The translations under genes were made by a program, and so were the position numbers. Positions 34,404 to 44,087 of a stretch of 64,000 nt of DNA are shown here, in pieces. The stretch is from Mycocentrospora acerina (lineage: Eukaryota > Ascomycota > Dothideomycetes > Pleosporales), in NCBI GenBank assembly GCA_022701365.1, contig JAKUHH010000030.1, forward strand, positions 559,107 to 623,106, in the 5' to 3' direction. Each line of letters opens with the position of its first letter. Within the stretch, counting starts at the first letter, position 1. The notes beneath the pieces were generated by a model. It ran no database searches. It worked only from the letters and a program-made list of their open reading frames with translations, and was not told where the DNA came from.

Positions 34404-36341
34404 ATGTTCACCAGTACAGGCAGGACGGCGCCTCCTCAGGCGTTCATATCCAGCTATGCGCCGCGACTGCGCTCCCACGGAAACTCGCTCATCTCACCCA
34501 TTGTGCCGGCGTCGAACACGCTCCCTGCGCCGCGCGTGACGAAGCGCGGAACGGCCGTCATCAGCTATGCAGAGCGCATGGACGACGACGACGATGATTT
34601 CGAGGATAGCGACCGCCCGCGCCGCGCGACTGGCCTGCGCAGTGTGCAAAGGGGTGATGAGACGATGAACTTGGACAGGACGGCGCAAATAGCAGCGCTG
34701 GGACAGGAGCTCACCGCGCCTATCGATCTCCAGGGCATCTGGCGCGACTGGATGGGGAGGCCAAAGCGCACACTGTGAGTGTAGCAGAGGATGCAGCCTG
34801 TCATCGTGCGGGAAATGCATGGCACCGAGCCCTAACTGAATGCGCAGAACCGAGAAGCAGGTACACGTACAGTCTGTCCTGCCCGTCACTCTGATCCCCA
34901 TTCGTATCGACATGGACATCCAGTCCTTCCGCCCCGATGCGCCACTTCCGACGCCTTCCAACGCCCGAGACTTCAACATCAACGAAAACTTGCCCGCTTA
35001 CAAGCAGCCAGACATCACACCCGCGTACAGACTCAAGGACACCTTCCTGTGGAACTTACACGAGGCCCTGATGACCCCAGACCAGTTTGCAAAGCAGTTC
35101 GTGGACGAGCTAGACCTACCAGCAGCCCGAAAACCCGCGTTGATCCTCGAAATCGCAAACCAAATCCGGCAACAATTGGAGGAATATGCGGGAGTCGCGC
35201 TGCACCCTCTTTTTCACTCGACAACATCGCCTGCACTCGGAGCATCTGCAGCCAAGCCTGGCCAATCTGCAGGAGCATTCGATGGAACCTCGACTCCTGC
35301 AGTACCAGCCACGAACGGAACATCGACACCGGCGCTGCCTGCTACAAATGGTGTATCAACGCCTGTCCTAAACGGCACGACACACACCCATGGTGCGCAA
35401 ACACCTGCAATCGTGCCAAATGGTATTACTGCTTCTGCCACTGCACTGCCGTCTGAGGAGCTGCATAACCCAGACGACACCTACCGCTGCATTGTGACAT
35501 TGAACATCAACTTGATGAACCGACTGTACACAGACAAGTTTGAGTGGTCACTATTACATCCCCCCGGCTTTGCAGAAATGTTTGCGAAAGTCACTTGTGC
35601 CGATATAGGTTTGTCTGGAGAGTGGGTAGCAGCCATGACACATGCGATATACGAAGCAGTTTTACGACTGAAGAAGGAAGCATGCGAAAATGGCGGACTA
35701 GCTGGCGATGGCGAAATCGACAATGATGCTGTGGAGCCTACAATTGGTGCAGGCTGGAGGTATGATCAAGAGCATCTCTGCGACGAATGGGAGCCCAAGG
35801 TCGAAATACTTTCACAGGAAGAAATTGAGAAGCGCGAAGGGGATCGCGAACGACAAATCCGTCGATTACGGCGAGAAACAGCGCGTTTCTCCTCCACAAC
35901 GAATATGAACGGAGCCCCACAAAACGAATTCTTCAGCAATATCGAACAGCAGGAGAATATGGGTCGTGGTGAGCGCAGCAAGAAGAAGCGGCGCTTTAGA
36001 AGTCTCAGTCCTGTGGGCCGTGACACACCAGGCGCCGGCTCTGGATACGGTGGACAAGACGGAGGATTGCAAGAAGGGTAAGTTACACAAAGGGTACCAC
36101 CTTCCATTCTAGCTAATCTAATGTACCACATAGGGAACGCACAACTTGGCGTTGTGCACATTGCTGCGTCTGGGGCACTGCCGTCTGGGCCGTTCGCGAC
36201 GGCCCGAGAGGCCCACGCACTCTATGCAACAACTGTGGGTACCTGTATGAGCGGGACAAGAAGCTGCCACCATGGTCAGAGAATCTGTTTTTACAGGACC
36301 GCCCATATCACGATGTCCAGGTGTACCGCCCACAACGGTAA
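34404..36341 (+). CDS. SFH1: SNF5-family chromatin remodelling subunit (Sfh1/Snf5) with GATA-like zinc finger
   Basis: Three exons (34404-34774, 34848-36077, 36134-36341) give 602 residues. SNF5 proteins are core subunits of RSC and SWI/SNF, which slide or eject nucleosomes. After a short N-terminus with an acidic run, the SNF5 domain has LPVTLIPIRIDMDI, then the first repeat (DTFLWNLHEALMTPDQFAKQF), an Ala/Thr/Pro-rich insert, and the second repeat (CIVTLNINLMNRLYTDKFEWSL, PPGFAEMF, HAIYEAVLRLKKE). The third exon encodes WRCAHCCVWGTAVWAVRDGP and TLCNNCGYLYERDKKLPPW, a C-x2-C-x~19-C-x2-C finger. Without exon 3 the finger would be lost. I prefer Sfh1 because of length and layout; Snf5 is the alternative. 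Confidence 0.82.
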
Positions 36342-38312
36342 CATGCATCTTATAATGAAGTAATTATTCCAGGTGTTATGTTACTGCTTTTCATGTTACC
36401 AGGGAATTAGTAATATGTTTCGGATGTGCGTGTATTCTTTGTAGCATTTTACCAGCGTGGCGTTCGAGGACAGATATTGCATGTAACATCAAATGTTCAT
36501 GTGTCCCATGGGACGGAATATCGGGTTGGGGTGACGAAAATTGGACGGCTTCGCTAGGTTCGATAGGCAGCACAAGAGATTGTTGTTGTCAGCCCTTTGA
36601 CGCATGACAATACGAGAAGCACATTCACATCCCACTTTGTTCCTCTTTGTTGCATACGATACCACGACAAGTGCTGCGAAGAATACAATGCCAACAATGC
36701 AGATGTCAAATTAATCACGTCATAAACATTGTTCTCTATCATCGTCAAGGCAAGCTGTAGAGCAAGAAAGGGTGCAGGTTAAAAAATAAATATGTAGAGA
36801 TCATCGTGTGCACTGTGCATATTATAACATCACGCTAGCATTACTATTGTTCTTGCATTTCCTCATGATTTCACGCATTCTTACGCTTGACGCTATGATG
36901 CAGAGTACCGCATGGATCTATACGTTTTAGGCTGTTGAAATTTAGGCTTTTGATACTCGCACTTGGATCGTGAATGGGAATCCCTCAATGGTGAGTGGTT
37001 GGAAAGTTACACCGAAATTTCGATCGAATCCTTCTGCTCGGATCCTCTGCAGAACGGAAGGGGAAGATAGGAGGGAAGGAAGGAGGGGAAGAGTAGATAT
37101 CTCTTCTCAAGTGAAAGAACCTTGCTAATACGCTACTGGATTTACATGCATATTTATGTTACATGATAAAGTGGCGTGTAGTTTGCTGGTTCATTCTATC
37201 CTATCGCTTCACACCCCCATATTGTCAGCTTGAGATCCTCCTCTCGCCCTATTGTCCCCGCAAATTCTTCCTATTGTAATCCCAAAACATGCGCAGCAAA
37301 CCCAAACAAACTTTACCATCTACTGCACTCCCCGACTCATGACCACGCCCATCACCCCAGCCAGCCGCCAAACTCCCCGTAGCCTGCTCAACTGCCGCCT
37401 GACTGGCGGGCAGACCATTTTCTCGGTGCTGGGTACAAGCGCGGCCCGCAAGTTATATTCAATTCGTATTCAACCTGGTTGATGTGCACCAATGATGCCT
37501 CCCGGAGGAGTCGCCAAAATAAATTTGCATTGCCGCAGCATATAGCGTGGACCGCGTCTACGGCTCACGATGCAGCGATTGGTGTCTGTGGAAATGTATT
37601 GGATAGGCTTCATGGCAATAGTGATTGTTTTTGCTGTTTGGCGTCTGATGCAAGCGCGCGCGGCTCCTATTGTAACAATAGGAATGCAGCTAGCGTAGTT
37701 GTAGTGTGGGTGGATTCCGGTATTGCATGGGACCGTGTAATCGCACCTGGGTACTTGTCGGGCATGGCTCTGTAAGCTTGCTATTGTGTCTGTGTTTCAG
37801 AGGGCTTGTGAATAAATTGGTTAGTATGATCAACGAGGGCTATGGATTACGTAGTATTTAGACTGTGGGGTGGAAGTCTGATGCCTTCTGTTTCACTTGG
37901 GCTCTTGCACTTTCGAAGATCTGTAAGTCGTCTAAGCAAGTTTGTTCGAATTCGAAATCCAGGTGCTTTAGAGTGCATGTGAGTAGTGCATCAGATCGAT
38001 GATATGACGTGTGATGGTAGCTGACATTGTAACACAGACTAGATATAGTCTGATTATCTCCAAGTCACTTGACTGCAATCTGCAAGACTGCTGTGTTAAT
38101 ACGCATTAAAATCATCGACCACCCGTTCCAGCTGGGAATTGACCTTACATGAACACTTCAAAACGGCAAAACATTTAACCATCTTTGGAAGTGTTTTCCA
38201 GCACCACGAACTTGCATGGCCGATACCTAAAGTTCACACCACCGTCACACCATACCTCGGAGTCACCTGAACCGCTACTTGCCCCGGCAAACCCCTCCAT
38301 TCGCATACAGCG
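36342..38312. other. 2-kb gene-free region
   Basis: AT-rich sequence with a G/A-rich patch at about 37055-37095. Frames of 60-98 codons show no protein-like features. No RNA gene or mobile element was recognised. Confidence 0.4.
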
Positions 38313-38975
38313 ATGGGCCCATCCTGCGATTCGGCGATATATGAGGACAAAGTGTTATCCATGTTCACATCTTCAAACCAAACACCACAATCATCAGCAT
38401 CCGATACGCCGCCAGCCTACCACATGATTGTCGACCCGAGTGCGCCAATACCAAATATGCACAACCCTTATGATATAGAAGACGACGAGAAAGAAGAAAA
38501 TGATACGCCAGAGATCATTGTCAATGCTGCAACGCAGATTCGAGGCAATGGAAACATCGTCTCCGTGGCACAAATGGACAGTACACGAATAGCAAGTCTT
38601 CTAGCCACCATATTGAACGGAGATCAGCCAACAGACGTCACAAGTCCGCCATCAACACCAGGAGCGAGAGAAAGACCGGAAAAATGTTTCTCTAAGATCA
38701 ACATCACGGTCAACTGTGGTGCGACAATAATAGGAGATCGGAACATTGTAGGACCTGCTCTTGGCGATATTGCAAGACAAATGCAGTTGGCGCAACGCAA
38801 TCAGGTGGCGTCTGCTCAACAACAGAGTCAAGCCCGAGCACAAGCAGCAACGAGTGCAGAGATCCCCACACCACCGATAAGTCGGTGTCCGAGCGTGCCA
38901 AGCGAGGTTCCCGGTAGTGGGAAGAGGAGGGCTGATTCAGAGATTGGGGAGAGCGTTGCGAAGAGGCGGTGTTGA
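38313..38975 (+). CDS. Unknown protein with duplicated G-x-x-N-I-V motif and bipartite NLS
   Basis: A single-exon gene of 220 residues. I recall similar unnamed proteins in other Pezizomycotina but no function. The N-terminal 65 residues are Ser/Pro-rich then acidic. Residues 69-83 (IVNAATQIRGNGNIV) and 132-146 (TVNCGATIIGDRNIV) align over 13 positions with shared Asn, Ile, Gly and a common N-I-V end, so the protein holds two copies of one short motif about 60 residues apart. After a Gln/Ala-rich helix the C-terminus ends in KRR, ten residues, then KRR, a classical bipartite nuclear localisation signal at 204-219. The Asn/Gly turn pattern with alternating hydrophobic residues suggests beta strands with turns. 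The ATG at 38313 is the first in frame. Confidence 0.68.
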   Translation: MGPSCDSAIYEDKVLSMFTSSNQTPQSSASDTPPAYHMIVDPSAPIPNMHNPYDIEDDEKEENDTPEIIVNAATQIRGNGNIVSVAQMDSTRIASLLATILNGDQPTDVTSPPSTPGARERPEKCFSKINITVNCGATIIGDRNIVGPALGDIARQMQLAQRNQVASAQQQSQARAQAATSAEIPTPPISRCPSVPSEVPGSGKRRADSEIGESVAKRRC

Positions 38976-40107
38976 CGAGAGAATATGCGTTGGTGACTTT
39001 TTTTTTGGTGGCTCAGCGCTGTTGTACAGTGGATTTTACATGTTAGTGTTTTGTGCATTTGGAAGTCTCACTTAGGGCATGAGCTATGACGGGGCGTTCT
39101 GTGTAGTGCGTTAGTGTTATGTTGCTTGGTCAATCGTATAGGATATCTTGAATTAAACCCGGAAATGAATAGGAGACACAAATGGGCTCTCAGATCAGAT
39201 CTCACTATTTCTTCTTGCCATTCTGAATAGCAATACAAGGTCGCACTTCCGTCTGGGAAAGAAGGCAGTCAAATTTATCAAGAGAGACTGTGCAGAATGA
39301 GCAGCATGGAAACTGGGCAAGATAAGCTGCTTGTACTCGGCAGAGAAGAAATATTTTCCATTTTTGCATTTCTGTCTTCTAGCTGATTCATACCATTTGC
39401 TACACAGCAAGTAACCTGGACCGTGTGATGGGCAGATGCGTAGATTAACACATTCGGATGGCGATGGCCCACGATGAACAAGCCCCATACGCAAGGTGGC
39501 CTTTTCCACGGGCCACCACCGTGCACCAAGTACCCCCAAAACCCCTCAGTTCATCTGCACAAAGGAGGCTTCAGCTTTGTTGTAAGATGATATGGCAGGA
39601 TCCCGTCAAACCGTTGGTTGCCAACGTACGGGGGGAATTATAACTACCCAAGGTGTGGGATGCGGCGTTCATGTTGTCTTTCCCTTAACTTTTGGAAGTT
39701 CATAAGCTGCGTCACCCCTGCCCTGCCCTGTCCCTAGCGCCCTTAGTACCACACCGATTGGGCAAGGAGCTCAACATGACCTACGAGTACACCTTTCCTC
39801 TGCTGCCACGCCTTTCTCTCAGTCTCCTTCTCTCACCTGCTTGCTTGCTCATTTAATTACATCCAACCAACTGGAACAGTCACATTGTCCCTGCAGGGTC
39901 TCGATAGACACTCGCACCCTGAAGCAGCTCTTGCGGAGCGATTCAAACCATACCTGGCCACTTCTTGCAACACCGCCAGCGCTCTCTCCCTAGCGACAGT
40001 GCATCTTGCCATCGCCCTTGGAAGCCCGGCACTGTGCAATTGAGCCGCCGATACACATACCACTGAAAGAACACCCAGAACAGCGTGCAGCCAGTCCCAT
40101 CGCCAAG
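38976..40107. other. Gene-free region with promoter of the N-anchored protein
   Basis: About 1.1 kb. The last 300 bases are C/T-rich and probably carry the promoter and leader of the gene at 40.1 kb. Nothing else is supported. Confidence 0.4.
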
Positions 40108-41181
40108 ATGCAGGCCTGGGCGAGCTGGGCTGCCTTTCTGGTCCTCGTAGGAGGCGCCTATTGGTACTACACCCAGAACAACAGTGCGGTAGCGGCGCGA
40201 GGTCGATCCGCCACACGCACCTCCACCACCGGCTCGGCAAAGGATTCCCTGCAATGGGCCGAGCCAGAGAAGAAGTCCAAGGCGGCTCCTAAGTCGTCAA
40301 AGGCTAAGGCGCCTCGCAAGTCGGTCAAGACGGCTGTCCAGGAGGCGGGAAGCAAGGCAGAGGCCTACCTGTCCGCCGCCGCCTCAACTACCGTGGGCGA
40401 CGACCACTCGTCTACCGCGAACTATACCCCAAGTGGTCGGAGCGTGGCCGACATGCTAGACCCGAGGGATGTGGTTCCCTCTGTACTTAGCATTAAGCCC
40501 TCCGACAAGCCTGCTCGCTCCTCTAAGCCTCAAGCACCAAAGGCCGAAGTTGCTCAGGAGTCCAAGAAGCAGCGTCAGAATAAGAAGAAGGTAGAAGAGC
40601 AGAAGATTGCACGCGAGGCAGATGAGAAGGAGCGTCAGATTCTGCTAGAAAAGCAGCGACGTACAGCTCGCGAGGCTCGTGGAGAGCCGGCCAAGAACGG
40701 CATCCCCATCGCTCAGGCGCCAGAGTCGAACCCCTGGACCAAGATTCGTCCTAAGGGTGCTGCTCAGGCCCCCAAGGAGGTCATTGGTGGTCAGCTCCTC
40801 GACACATTCGAAGCTGCTCCTGCTGTCAGCTCTGCCGCGTCACCCTCAAACGGCACCGCCCCTGCCACTGGCTCCAAGGCGACTGGTGCTCAATACAACA
40901 GTCTGCCCTCCGAGGAAGAGCAGGTGCGGTTCGCCATGGAAGATGCTGCCTGGCAGACCGTCCCCAAGGGTGGCAAGAAGCAGAAGACCAAGGCAGTGGG
41001 CGGCGATCTGACCGATGAGGGCAGTGACTCTGGTGTTGCCCCTAAACGTCAACCTGTCCAGCCTGTCCAGCCTGTCCGCCCCAAGGTGTCTGAGAACAAG
41101 AAGCCCCTTTCGCGGTACTCAATCCTCGATGAGCCTTTCATGGCGAAGGCTGATGACCCTGATGACTGGCCTGTTGTATGA
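40108..41181 (+). CDS. Unknown protein with N-terminal membrane anchor and charged coiled coil
   Basis: A single-exon gene of 357 residues. The ATG at 40108 is the first in frame. Residues about 4-19 (WASWAAFLVLVGGAYWYY) form one membrane segment, followed by a basic Lys/Ser/Ala-rich region, so the bulk is probably cytosolic or nuclear (inference). A highly charged helix (about 150-210) contains KKQRQNKKKVEEQK and EKERQILLEKQRR. A second conserved-looking block near the end reads SEEEQVRFAMEDAAWQTVPKGGKKQK, followed by a QPVQPVQPVRP repeat and PLSRYSILDEPFMAKADDPDDWPVV. The charged helix resembles SERF/ribosome-associated sequences in composition only. I do not recognise the family. Confidence 0.72.
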   Translation: MQAWASWAAFLVLVGGAYWYYTQNNSAVAARGRSATRTSTTGSAKDSLQWAEPEKKSKAAPKSSKAKAPRKSVKTAVQEAGSKAEAYLSAAASTTVGDDHSSTANYTPSGRSVADMLDPRDVVPSVLSIKPSDKPARSSKPQAPKAEVAQESKKQRQNKKKVEEQKIAREADEKERQILLEKQRRTAREARGEPAKNGIPIAQAPESNPWTKIRPKGAAQAPKEVIGGQLLDTFEAAPAVSSAASPSNGTAPATGSKATGAQYNSLPSEEEQVRFAMEDAAWQTVPKGGKKQKTKAVGGDLTDEGSDSGVAPKRQPVQPVQPVRPKVSENKKPLSRYSILDEPFMAKADDPDDWPVV

Positions 41182-42302
41182 TGCTCTCAAGTATTGGTGA
41201 GAGCAGGAGACGACTCTTCATGTATTGGACGGTCGGTTTTTCTTGAGTGACGATGGCATTCATCTTCTCATGCTTTGGATCTTACAACTGTAATCTCAAC
41301 TTGAAGTTTTGCCATCTCTAGCTTTTTGTTTCAGCATGAACACAAGGATATCATCGTCACGTCCGCTGAGAGGCGATACGTTGCCAAATGCGCCTTGCGC
41401 TGTCCTTTCAAAATTTATCCGCATGGGATTGTATTGAGGTTGTGCTTTCTTCTGCGTTGACTCTGGTGTCTGTCATTCCAGACTTCTGCATTTCGCAGCT
41501 ACCAGACTTTTAGGCGCGTAACCTATTCCCATTCAGGTAATTCAGGTCGCGCTGTATTCTATGTGGATAAAAAAGGAAAGAAAAAGGAGAATGTTCACGA
41601 AAGCTCAATGAAATTACATAAACATTTACTGTGCCTCTGCATACTTTTGATGTTAAATTTTGCTCGTGGTCTTGTTCTTCGCGTAATGTAAACGTCCTTC
41701 AAGAGGATGCATCCTCACGGTCTACTAATCTCACGATACACAGTAATCAACTAAAGTCATGAACGCCACAGCCGGTAGCGCTGATAATTGCTAAATATAC
41801 GATAGCTCATGTCATCGAGGTTGAAGTGAGCGCAAAAGCTGACGATCATATGTTGTTCTCATGAAGGTAGCATACCGCGGCTTTGCCAGGCGAGGGGTTC
41901 TGACGCCCCTTGCAGGAATAGAGTGCCCCTAGCAAGTGCAGAGAAAAAGAACATGTGGCTTCAAGGGAGTGTTTGAGGCCGTGGTTTGGGCTACTCACGG
42001 TCCAACAAACCCACACAGTGCGAAATCTCCTATAAAATCCCCCCGGCTAGAGATGCGACAATCTTAATTTGCAAAACAATTCACTGAAAAAAGCTCCAAA
42101 ATCCGTGCAGGTATTGGAGAGAAAGAACGTGGAGATCTTTCAATACGAGCTGCGAGCAGCTAGTTTGCTGACGTAATTACCCTGTCTCGAAGGCCACTTG
42201 TCTCGAACCATTCAGAGCTTCAGAGTGTCCAATCCTCCAACTCTACGCCGCTCTCTCTCTCTTACTCCTTCACCACTCTCTTTTCTTTACCCTACCACTG
42301 CC
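41182..42302. other. Upstream region of ERV29
   Basis: About 1.1 kb between two plus-strand genes. The final 100 bases before the ATG are C/T-rich, as in a fungal core promoter. No gene is evident. Confidence 0.4.
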
Positions 42303-43433
42303 ATGGCGCAAATACGTGGTACAGCAGGTTATCACCTCGGAAATCAAAGCCCCTTTGGCAACGCTGGACGAAGCAATGAGACGACCAATGACCCGAGTCC
42401 GCTGGACCAGCTGAGAGAGCAGACGAACAAGATTGAGGATTTTCTGGACACCATGTCAGACCCGATCAAGCCGTAAGTACTGCGTGAGAGATTTGCAAGA
42501 TTTCTACGCGCCTTGTGTCATACTCATGTGCTTCTCTTGCGAGGACAAAGCTAATTGGCCCCTAAACAGCTATCTCCCAGCAATCGGACGTTTCCTGATC
42601 GTTGTTACTTTCCTTGAAGATGCGCTGCGCATAATAACGCAGTGGCGCGACCAGCTCACGTATCTCCACGACTACCGACACAGTACGCATTATCCTAACT
42701 ACCCTCACATACGCACCTGCGCAGTCGCTAACACACACACTCCCCGCAGTCTGGAATGGCGCTACCCACACCTTTCTCATTGTCAACATCATCGTTATGA
42801 CAGTTTGCTCGATCATGGTCATTGCAAGGAAACACTCGGAATATGCTGTGGCTGGTCTCATAAGCGTGGTGGTCATGCAGGGCATTGGATACGGCTTGGT
42901 CTTTGATCTGAACTTCTTCCTGCGCAACCTCTCTGTCATGGGCGGTTTGCTTATGGTTCTCTCAGACTCGTGGGTTCGCAAGAAGTTCGCCCCGGCCGGT
43001 CTTCCCCAGCTCGATGAAAAAGACAAGAAGATGTACTTCCAGCTCGCTGGTCGCGTGCTTCTCATCTTCCTCTTCGTCGGATTTGTCTTCCGTGGCGACT
43101 GGGGTTTCTGGAGAATTGTGGCCAGCCTTCTCGGTCTTGTCGCCTGCGTCATGGTTGTTGTGGGCTTCAAGGCCAAGTTCTCGGCTGTCATGTTGGTGCT
43201 TATCCTCAGCGTTTTCAACCTCTACGTCAACAACTTCTGGACTCTGCACCCCCACCACCCCCACAAGGATTTCGCCAAGTACGATTTCTTCCAGATCCTC
43301 TCGATTGTGTAAGTACCAATCTCTCGCAGTGTGAAGTTTCAAAGCTAACAATGGACTTAGTGGTGGTCTTCTCCTGCTTGTCAACATGGGTCCAGGCCAG
43401 TTTTCTGTCGATGAGAAGAAGAAGGTCTACTAG
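42303..43433 (+). CDS. ERV29: ER cargo receptor Erv29/SURF4
   Basis: Four exons (42303-42472, 42570-42682, 42750-43308, 43361-43433) give 304 residues. Erv29 cycles between ER and Golgi and loads soluble secretory proteins into COPII vesicles. The N-terminal 60 residues are hydrophilic; then seven or so membrane segments follow. Family blocks are visible: YLPAIGRFLIVVTFLEDALRI, QWRDQLTYL, then AGLISVVVMQGIGYGLVFD, NLSVMGGLLMVLSDSW and the ends FWTLHPHHPHKDF and GGLLLLVNMGPGQFSVDE. The protein ends KKVY, a KKxx retrieval signal for COPI-dependent return to the ER. Exons 2 and 4 are short (113 and 73 nt). SEC13, 13 kb away, belongs to the same COPII step, but no linkage of function by position is implied. 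Confidence 0.93.
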
Positions 43434-44087
43434 ACTTATCATCTCAACCAACATACTTTCCTTCATCTTTTCGGCACGGCCGATACGTACTTGGTATATA
43501 CTTGTTATCTAGGGAGTGGTCCCACGCAATGAAAGCGGTGCAGTCCGGCACTAGTGGAAGAACGGGACCGAGAGCAGAGGCGCGTTAGCGACCGTCTGTT
43601 GCATGGGCAATGTAGATTATGACTTTGGCGTTTTTATCATCTAGCAATTGGATTGGCAATTGCATCTTGTTTGAATCTGATTAGTTGAATGATTTTTGAG
43701 GAGCTTGTTACACTTGATTGAAGTCGCATTCCGTCGGATAGACAATACACGGAGGTACTCTGTACTTCCGTTGTGGATACGTCTCCAAGAAGCTGTGGAC
43801 CCTGAAAGCTAGCTAAGCGTCATTCCAACCCCACACATGGAGTGTAGTCGGAGACCTCCGTAGCGGAATAACCATTCACCTGCCCTGCAGGGTTTGACCT
43901 ATGACAATTGCCAACTTATCTAATCAGTGCCTGTGGTGAGCTGAGCTGAGCATTCATTCATACGAAATTCCCCCCCCCCCCCCCCTCTCCGCACTCTGTC
44001 TGATTTTTGTACCACTGCCACATCAACAAATTTATTTTTTATTTTTTTGTATATTCCAACTTTTCAACACAAATAGACACGACAGAC
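43434..44087. promoter_or_regulatory. Promoter region of the nucleoside hydrolase gene
   Basis: The ERV29 3' region passes into the promoter of the hydrolase gene. It holds two CGG...CCG inverted repeats (43750-43770 and 43849-43860) and a run of 16 C at 43970-43985. The first is an imperfect 21-bp palindrome, CGG-N15-CCG. Confidence 0.5.
43849..43860. promoter_or_regulatory. CGG-N6-CCG site (Ppr1/UaY-like) upstream of nucleoside hydrolase
   Basis: The 12 bases read CGGAGACCTCCG, preceded by T. CGG-N6-CCG is the spacing bound by the Zn2Cys6 regulators Ppr1 of yeast (pyrimidine pathway) and UaY of Aspergillus nidulans (purine use, TCGG-N6-CCGA). It lies 227 bases before the ATG of a gene for nucleoside breakdown. 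Binding is inference from spacing and context. Confidence 0.45.
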
